Shown: positions 5,679-10,080 of the stretch, in pieces | Position numbering within the stretch: the stretch's first letter is position 1 | Layout: each line of letters opens with the position of its first letter | Assembly (NCBI GenBank): GCA_002469865.1 | Contig: DKOD01000116.1 | Location: 5,450 to 15,529, forward strand | From: Alphaproteobacteria bacterium UBA7371 | Lineage (GTDB): Bacteria; Pseudomonadota; Alphaproteobacteria; UBA8317 | Direction: 5' to 3' | DNA: 10,080 bases | Program-made: the position numbers and the translations under genes | The notes under the pieces: model-generated | Databases searched by the model: none | Told to the model about the DNA's origin: nothing | Seen by the model: only the letters and a program-made list of their open reading frames with translations

Positions 5679-7502
5679 GTGGCCGAGGCACATGGTGATC
5701 GTGAGTTGGAGTTTCAAAAACTTGGACGCCGAACTTTTTTGTTGTTGGGCGTGCAAGGAGCTGGCCTCGCTTTGCTCGGGGGTTGGTATTATAACTTGCA
5801 GGTCGTTAATGGCCAACGCCATCGATTGAAAGCAGATGATAATCGCGTCGCCGTGCGGCTGACAGAGCCCATGCGTGGCCGGATACTGGACCGTGATGGA
5901 CAAATTCTCGCGACCAACAAAAAATCCTTTGAAGTTTTCCTCGATCCTAGCCTCATCCAAAATGGTTCCGAGACCATTGCCAAGTTAACCGATATTTTGA
6001 ACCTTTCAGGTGAGGAGCAGATTAGATTGCGTTCGGCCCTTGCATTGGCCGAGTCTGGAGCGAGGCCAATCATGGTTCGGGCCGATGTCATCTGGGGGCA
6101 ATTTGCCCGGCTTGAATATCTTCGCAACCAAATTGATGGTTTGGTAACATCGGTAGGTCATTACCGCTCTTATCCCCAGGGTCCGCAAACCGCTCACCTT
6201 GTTGGTTATGTGGGTCGGGTGTCCAAGCGTGAACTTGAGCGTGAAGATGACGAAACCTTACAAATTCCCACGGCGAAAATAGGCAAAACAGGCGTGGAGC
6301 GTGGTTTCGATAAATTAATGCGTGGGCGTCATGGCCTTCGTGAAATCGAGGTGAATTCTAAAGGGGTTGAGCTTAGGGAATTGTCCGTGCGCCCAAATAT
6401 TCCCGGCAAGGACATAAATCTGACGATTGATGTGAAATTGCAAACCATGGCCATGGAGTTGCTTGGGGCGGAAGTTGGTGCAATTTGCTTGATGGATGCA
6501 CATCAAGGAGACCTTTTGGCTTTGGCGTCATCGCCAACCTTTGATCCCAACGCTTTTGTTGGTGGTATTAGTCAAGAAAATTGGGATGCTCTTCGGGAAA
6601 ATCAGCAGACACCATTGGTCAATAAGGCCGTGCAAGGTGTTTACCCTCCAGGTTCAACATTTAAAACCGTGGTGTTAGCAGCGGCCTTGGCCGAAAAACT
6701 TGTGCGGCCGGATGAGGAAATATTCTGCCCAGGTCATTATGATTTTGCTGGAAACAGATTTCATTGTTGGGCACGCGGTGGTCATGGTCGGGTTGATGGG
6801 GTGACGGCCATTGCGCAAAGTTGCGATGTGTATTTTTACCATTTGGGTGAATTGCTCGGCATTGATCGCTTGGCACGCTTTGCAAAGCAATATGGCCTTG
6901 GCCAGCGCTTTGATATCAATCTTGTGGAAACCAATGGGGCTCTGTTGCCAACACCCCAATGGAAGAAGCGGGTTCTTGATAAGCCGTGGTATCCCGGTGA
7001 AACCATCAACATGTCCATTGGTCAGGGGCGGCTTTTGATGACACCCCTTCAAATGGCAGTGATGACCGCGCGCATTGCCACGGGCAAGCCAACCCTACCC
7101 CGGCTCACCAAATCACAGCCCTCAATGCAAAATAACCTGTTCATTGATGACAGCGGCCTTCAGTTGGTGCGCCAGGGCATGGATATGGTGGTCAATAATG
7201 CAACAGGCACAGCCCATGCATCACAGCTCGGGCCAGGTTTTGGAAAAATGTTGGGCAAAACTGGCACGGTGCAGGTTCGGCGGATCACCGCAGCGGAGCG
7301 GCGCCAAGGTATTCGAAAAAATGACGAACTGCCATGGAAATTGCGGGATCATGCCATGTTTGTTGCCATTGCAGGTCCGGCTGGTAAGGAGCTTGCCATG
7401 TCTGTGGTCATTGAACATGGCGGTTCTGGTTCCAACGATGCCGCACCCAAAGCAAAATCCATGATGGAATTTGCCCTTGTGCATTTGGGGTTACAGGCAT
7501 GA
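5679..7502 (+). CDS. mrdA: penicillin-binding protein 2, elongasome DD-transpeptidase
   Basis: This class B penicillin-binding protein of 607 residues cross-links new side-wall peptidoglycan in the periplasm together with RodA. A short cytoplasmic tail precedes one membrane anchor at about residues 18-38. The pedestal (PBP dimer) domain starts with RGRILDRDGQILATN. The transpeptidase domain carries all three active-site motifs: STFK with the acyl-enzyme serine S326 and K329, S381-C382-D383 (the SxN-type motif, with Asp as in many PBP2 proteins), and KTGT at 527-530. The start is GTG, directly after the mreD stop, preceded by AAGGGGTGGGG. No ATG lies before the membrane anchor, so GTG is the only reasonable start. 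The rodA start overlaps its stop as ATGA, fitting fixed stoichiometry of the pair. The gene is also called pbpA or pbp2. Confidence 0.97.
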   Translation: MAEAHGDRELEFQKLGRRTFLLLGVQGAGLALLGGWYYNLQVVNGQRHRLKADDNRVAVRLTEPMRGRILDRDGQILATNKKSFEVFLDPSLIQNGSETIAKLTDILNLSGEEQIRLRSALALAESGARPIMVRADVIWGQFARLEYLRNQIDGLVTSVGHYRSYPQGPQTAHLVGYVGRVSKRELEREDDETLQIPTAKIGKTGVERGFDKLMRGRHGLREIEVNSKGVELRELSVRPNIPGKDINLTIDVKLQTMAMELLGAEVGAICLMDAHQGDLLALASSPTFDPNAFVGGISQENWDALRENQQTPLVNKAVQGVYPPGSTFKTVVLAAALAEKLVRPDEEIFCPGHYDFAGNRFHCWARGGHGRVDGVTAIAQSCDVYFYHLGELLGIDRLARFAKQYGLGQRFDINLVETNGALLPTPQWKKRVLDKPWYPGETINMSIGQGRLLMTPLQMAVMTARIATGKPTLPRLTKSQPSMQNNLFIDDSGLQLVRQGMDMVVNNATGTAHASQLGPGFGKMLGKTGTVQVRRITAAERRQGIRKNDELPWKLRDHAMFVAIAGPAGKELAMSVVIEHGGSGSNDAAPKAKSMMEFALVHLGLQA

Positions 7503-8602
7503 TTTGGCTAAGCCGCGTGGCGCCTGTTTTGATCATGTTGTCAGCATTATCTTTGCTGGGTGTGCTGACGCTGATGTCCGTGGCTGGCGGGTCCATGGAT
7601 CCATTTGCAAGCAACCATCTTCAAAAGGCGTTTCTGGCCTTGGTTATTCTTTGCCTGGTTTCTGCAATGCCTTCCCATATTTGGCAACAAACAGGTTATA
7701 TCCTGCATATTGGGGCAATTTTCCTTCTTCTGGTGGTCGAGATTCTGGGTAATGAAACCAAGGGGGCTGCGCGTTGGCTTGATGTTGGGTTTTTTCGATT
7801 GCAACCCTCGGAACTGTTGAAAGTTACCACGGTGTTGGCCATGGCCCAATTGTTCAAGGCCATGCCCATGGGCCATGTAACCAATTGGCGAAGTTTTATA
7901 GGCATGGCCTTGCTGATTGGATTGCCAATTATATTGATCCTTCGCCAGCCAGATCTTGGCACATCGATTTTGGTGGTGTTCGCTGCGGTTTCTTGTGCCT
8001 TTATTGCCGGGATGAATTGGCGTGTGTTTGCAGGAGGCTTCCTATTGTTGGTGGCTGCATTGCCGGTGGCCTGGCATTTTTTGAAACCATACCAAAAAGG
8101 TCGCGTTCTCACATTTTTGGATCCCACCAGAGATCCAACTGGGGCTGGGTATCATATTTTGCAATCCCAAACGGCCATTGGTGCGGGGGAGTTTTGGGGG
8201 CGTGGTTGGCTTGGTGGGACACAGTCCCAACTGAACTTTTTGCCGGAAAAACATACCGATTTTATTTTGTCAGTCTTTGCCGAAGAATTTGGTTTCTTAG
8301 GCGTGTTCCTGGTGCTTGCCTTGGTTTTTATGCTTGTGGCTTATGGTTTTTACTTAGCCCTTGTGGGGCGCCGGCTGTTCACCCGCGTGGTGGCTGCGGG
8401 GATATCATCGGTGATGTTCAGCTATCTGTTTGTGAATGCAGGCATGATTGCGGGCATGTTGCCGGTGGTGGGTGTGCCACTTCCATTCATGTCATTTGGA
8501 GGCACGGCCATGATCACCGTGGCATTTGGTTATGGTGTGATGCTTAGCTGTCACATCCATGAGATGCGTCAACTTTTGGAAAGTCGGACATTTCAGCCCT
8601 AA
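7499..8602 (+). CDS. rodA: peptidoglycan glycosyltransferase RodA (SEDS family)
   Basis: This 367-residue polytopic inner-membrane protein of the SEDS family polymerises lipid II into glycan strands and works as a pair with PBP2. About ten membrane helices are visible. Family blocks present are RWLDVGFFRLQPSELLK, RQPDLGTSILV, LPEKHTDFILSVFAEEFGFLG and GVPLPFMSFGGTAMI. D254 in EKHTDFI corresponds to the essential acidic residue of this loop in the family. FtsW is the alternative SEDS member, but the linked mreBCD-mrdA and the sequence blocks point to RodA. The start codon overlaps the mrdA stop (ATGA). The last 59 bases overlap the 3' end of a convergent small gene on the other strand. Also named mrdB. 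Confidence 0.97.
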   Translation: MIWLSRVAPVLIMLSALSLLGVLTLMSVAGGSMDPFASNHLQKAFLALVILCLVSAMPSHIWQQTGYILHIGAIFLLLVVEILGNETKGAARWLDVGFFRLQPSELLKVTTVLAMAQLFKAMPMGHVTNWRSFIGMALLIGLPIILILRQPDLGTSILVVFAAVSCAFIAGMNWRVFAGGFLLLVAALPVAWHFLKPYQKGRVLTFLDPTRDPTGAGYHILQSQTAIGAGEFWGRGWLGGTQSQLNFLPEKHTDFILSVFAEEFGFLGVFLVLALVFMLVAYGFYLALVGRRLFTRVVAAGISSVMFSYLFVNAGMIAGMLPVVGVPLPFMSFGGTAMITVAFGYGVMLSCHIHEMRQLLESRTFQP

Positions 8603-8807
8603 AATATTGGGGTTTTTGTCCCCAATGATCCACCACAACATAACCGCATTTCTTCAGCGTCATGGGGATATCAATTTCTGCAAGAGCAGCATCACTTATA
8701 ACCTGGATATACAGATCCGCCTTTTCGGCAATTTTTCGTTCCAACATGATGGACATTAAGGGGCATTTTAGGCCAGTGAGGTCGTGCACAACCCACGGTT
8801 CATCCAT
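8544..8807 (-). CDS. TusA/SirA-family small protein, variant CPxP motif
   Basis: This is an 87-residue soluble protein of the TusA/SirA fold, whose members carry sulfur on one cysteine for thiolation or sulfur-transfer pathways. DLTGLKCPL at residues 9-17 is the family signature with the sulfur-carrying cysteine at C15. The usual CPxP reads C-P-L-M, so the second proline is replaced by methionine. The middle part (ALAEIDIPMTLKKCGYVVVDHW) fits the second half of the fold, with a further cysteine. The start is chosen from GGGAG 6 bases before the ATG at 8807; in-frame ATGs at 8840 and 8846 would place that site inside the gene. The 3' end is antisense to the last 59 bases of rodA and encodes a tail of about 15 residues that looks unlike the core family. 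The start codon shares two bases with the start of the divergent transporter. The actual substrate pathway cannot be read from the sequence. Confidence 0.8.
   Translation of the reverse strand: MDEPWVVHDLTGLKCPLMSIMLERKIAEKADLYIQVISDAALAEIDIPMTLKKCGYVVVDHWGQKPQYFRAEMSDFPKVDASHGCDS
8606..8626. other. inverted repeat just after the rodA stop, inside the TusA-like gene
   Basis: ATTGGGG at 8606-8612 and CCCCAAT at 8620-8626 form a perfect 7-bp stem with a 7-base loop (TTTTTGT), starting 3 bases after the rodA stop. No T-run follows on either strand, so it is not a normal intrinsic terminator. It could stabilise the 3' end of the rodA message, or be a by-product of coding for HWGQKP on the minus strand. 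Confidence 0.45.
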
Positions 8808-9975
8808 GTTATTCTCCCAAGACCGAAAACTTTTGGTCATCGCCATCCTTTATGGGGTTATCTTCGCTGAGCTTGGTGTGTCCATGCCATTTTGGCCGGT
8901 ATGGCTGGAATTCATTGGCATTTCGGGGGTATTATTCGGGCTTCTTACTGCCGCGCCCATGGTGTTGCGGGCACTTCTGGCTCCCTGGCTTGCATCATTT
9001 TTGGCCCATCGAAACCTCATGGGCACATTCATCATGACAACCAGCCTGCTTGCTGGAATATTCATGTTGATTAATCTAAGGCTGCCTCTTTTTTCCTGGG
9101 CCATTCCGGCCAGTATTTTGCTTGCTGCGGCAACCTTGCTCATGATTCCTGCGGTGGAGGGGGAGGCAATTTCCGAATGCCGCGCACGACATTATCCTTA
9201 TGGGCGGTTGCGTTCTGTAGGGTCGCTTTCATTTCTGGTGGCCAACATGGCCATGGGCGTCTTGCTTGGGGCTTTGGGGGTTGAGGCCATTCCGCTGGTC
9301 ACGGGTTTGTTGTTGCTCACCTTGGCATGGCTGTTTGGGAATATTGGCGTTGATCAATATTTCCAGACCCAAGCGGAACCCAATGGTGTAAGGACATTGT
9401 TGCGCAGTGGGTCAAGATTATTGATCTATGGAATTGTTGCCTCAGCGCTCATTCAATCATCCCATGCAGCATATTACGTGGCGGGCAGCATTCTTTGGCT
9501 TGGCATGGGCATTGAACCAATTGTTGTTGGCGCTCTTTGGGCGTTGGGTGTTGCTGTTGAAATTCTGCTTTTTTTGATAGGTCGTCGGGCATCCCAGTAT
9601 TTACCTTGGTTTCCCTTGATGCTTTTGGCGGGCTTCCTTGCCGCACTACGATGGTTTGCCATGGGCTTTGCTGAGCATATTTTGATGATTGCCCTGTTGC
9701 AGCTGCTTCACGCAGCGAGCTTTGCAGCGACCCATTTGGCTTTTTCAGACATGTTGCGCCAGCTCGCCAAGGATGAGGAGCAATTGGCAGCACAAACCTT
9801 TAATGGGGCCCTGTCAGGGGGTGTTTTTATGGGATTTGGTGCAGTTGTTGTCGGCTTGGCCTTGGATGATTTTGGCTTGCACACATACTGGTTGATGGTG
9901 GCCCCGTGTCTTCTTGGCTTGTTGATTTTGATCATAAAAAAAGGCGCCCATTGGGCGCCTCTTTCAAAGAATTAG
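8806..9975 (+). CDS. MFS transporter, HcaT-like (MFS_1-like family)
   Basis: This major facilitator superfamily permease of 389 residues has twelve candidate membrane helices in two groups of six. Helix 1 begins at about residue 8 (KLLVIAILYGVIFAELGV) and helix 12 ends a few residues before the C-terminus (LLGLLILIIKK). The block SMPFWPVWLEFIGISGVLFGLL and the loop RHYPYGRLRSVGSLSFLVANM resemble the HcaT/nucleoside-symporter-like branch; a sugar or aromatic-acid substrate cannot be chosen from this. ATG 8806 is taken as start because helix 1 follows directly; there is no clear Shine-Dalgarno before it, so a leaderless message or another start (TTG 8833) is possible. The frame stays open back to an ATG at 8662, but that region is antisense to the TusA-like gene and has no transporter character. 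The last codons (KKGAHWAP) are formed by the inverted repeat that terminates the convergent cytochrome gene. Confidence 0.85.
   Translation: MLFSQDRKLLVIAILYGVIFAELGVSMPFWPVWLEFIGISGVLFGLLTAAPMVLRALLAPWLASFLAHRNLMGTFIMTTSLLAGIFMLINLRLPLFSWAIPASILLAAATLLMIPAVEGEAISECRARHYPYGRLRSVGSLSFLVANMAMGVLLGALGVEAIPLVTGLLLLTLAWLFGNIGVDQYFQTQAEPNGVRTLLRSGSRLLIYGIVASALIQSSHAAYYVAGSILWLGMGIEPIVVGALWALGVAVEILLFLIGRRASQYLPWFPLMLLAGFLAALRWFAMGFAEHILMIALLQLLHAASFAATHLAFSDMLRQLAKDEEQLAAQTFNGALSGGVFMGFGAVVVGLALDDFGLHTYWLMVAPCLLGLLILIIKKGAHWAPLSKN
8814..8818 (-). promoter_or_regulatory. ribosome binding site of the TusA-like gene
   Basis: On the minus strand GGGAG lies 6 bases before the ATG whose first base is 8807. 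It fixes that start for the TusA-like gene. It also lies inside the first codons of the divergent transporter, which has no comparable site of its own. Confidence 0.7.
9936..9960 (-). terminator. intrinsic terminator of the cytochrome c gene, inside the transporter 3' end
   Basis: AGGCGCCC at 9942-9949 and GGGCGCCT at 9953-9960 form a perfect 8-bp GC-rich stem with a 3-base loop. Read on the minus strand, the stem runs into seven T (bases 9942 to 9936). This is a classic intrinsic terminator for the cytochrome gene, whose stop lies 25 bases before the stem. On the plus strand the stem is followed only by CTTTC, so it would stop transporter transcription poorly. It lies wholly inside the transporter's coding sequence. 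Confidence 0.87.
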
Positions 9976-9998
9976 GCGGGCCCCATTATTGGGCGCCT
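9951..9998. repeat. 10-base direct repeat around the cytochrome c stop
   Basis: TTGGGCGCCT occurs at 9951-9960 (right arm of the terminator) and again at 9989-9998 (last codons of the cytochrome gene). The second copy can also pair with AGGCGCCC at 9942-9949, giving an alternative, longer-looped hairpin. It may be a local duplication or chance. Confidence 0.5.
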
Positions 9999-10080
9999 GT
10001 GTTTTCTTTCAGATATGCCAACACATTTTCGATGTCCGCGTCTTTTTTGAGGCCAGCAAATGCCATTTTTGTGCCCTTCA
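9986..10080 (-). CDS. class I cytochrome c, C-terminal part
   Basis: These are the last 30 codons of a minus-strand gene that continues beyond the right edge; the stop is TAA at 9988-9986. The readable part, KGTKMAFAGLKKDADIENV then LAYLKENTGAQ, is the C-terminus of a mitochondrial-type class I cytochrome c. GTKMAFAG carries the methionine that is the distal haem ligand (Met80 of the mitochondrial protein), and the AYLKE helix closes the fold. The CXXCH haem site and signal peptide lie outside the window. Such proteins carry electrons in the periplasm, either as soluble c2/c550 or as membrane-tethered forms; which one this is cannot be told. An intrinsic terminator follows inside the convergent transporter gene. 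Confidence 0.93.
   Translation of the reverse strand, partial: KGTKMAFAGLKKDADIENVLAYLKENTGAQ

Noticed and set aside
7885..8547. Open frame of 220 codons on the plus strand inside rodA
   Set aside because: It is out of frame with rodA, whose frame carries all SEDS motifs; the composition is that of a shifted membrane-protein frame.
8662..8805. Transporter start at ATG 8662, adding 48 N-terminal residues
   Set aside because: The added stretch is basic, lies antisense to the TusA-like gene, and puts helix 1 unusually far from the N-terminus; ATG 8806 sits right before helix 1.
8808..8846. TusA-like start at ATG 8846 or 8840
   Set aside because: The good GGGAG site at 8814-8818 would then lie inside the coding region; it is ideally spaced for ATG 8807, which gives a normal family length.
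9942..9965. Terminator for the transporter on the plus strand
   Set aside because: The stem is followed by only three T and is still within the coding region; the seven-T run is on the other side, so it serves the minus strand.

Overview
This window is a stretch of core chromosome, almost certainly from an alphaproteobacterium. It joins the end of a branched-chain amino acid cluster to a complete rod-shape (elongasome) operon. The evidence for the lineage is protein style (IlvH, class I IlvC, MreB, a mitochondrial-like cytochrome c tail) and the gene order ilvH-ilvC-leuA-mreBCD-mrdA-rodA. That order fits Rhodospirillales-type genomes, although placement below class is a guess. Base composition looks balanced. 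I see no tRNA, rRNA, CRISPR array, insertion sequence or phage gene.

Bases 1-1480 hold the 3' end of ilvH (regulatory subunit of acetolactate synthase) and ilvC (ketol-acid reductoisomerase), closed by a strong intrinsic terminator. Bases 1409-1650 are the longest gene-free stretch by conventional annotation, but they are not empty. They hold the ilvC terminator, a probable promoter whose -35 overlaps that terminator, a 23-codon leader ORF with a leucine cluster (L-G-L-E-L-L), and a strong hairpin with a competing pairing partner. This looks like leader-peptide control of leuA by leucine supply, possibly from a leaderless transcript. leuA (2-isopropylmalate synthase) follows. Together ilvH/ilvC and leuA cover the shared valine/isoleucine steps and the leucine entry step.

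Bases 3286-8602 are mreB, mreC, mreD, mrdA (PBP2) and rodA, all on the plus strand. Gaps are at most 6 nt, and start/stop codons touch or overlap at three of the four junctions. Together they encode the cytoskeletal filament, its periplasmic and membrane partners, and the transpeptidase/glycosyltransferase pair that builds side-wall peptidoglycan. Only 75 bases without an obvious terminator separate leuA from mreB, so some read-through from leuA is plausible.

The right end changes organisation. A small minus-strand TusA/SirA-family gene overlaps the 3' end of rodA tail to tail. At its other end it shares a CATG with the start codon of a plus-strand 12-helix MFS transporter. The transporter's last codons contain the intrinsic terminator of a convergent cytochrome c gene, of which only the last 30 codons lie inside the window.

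Nothing here looks like a wholly new system. The most interesting item is the leuA leader. Next come the compact overlapping signals around the TusA-like gene and the transporter.
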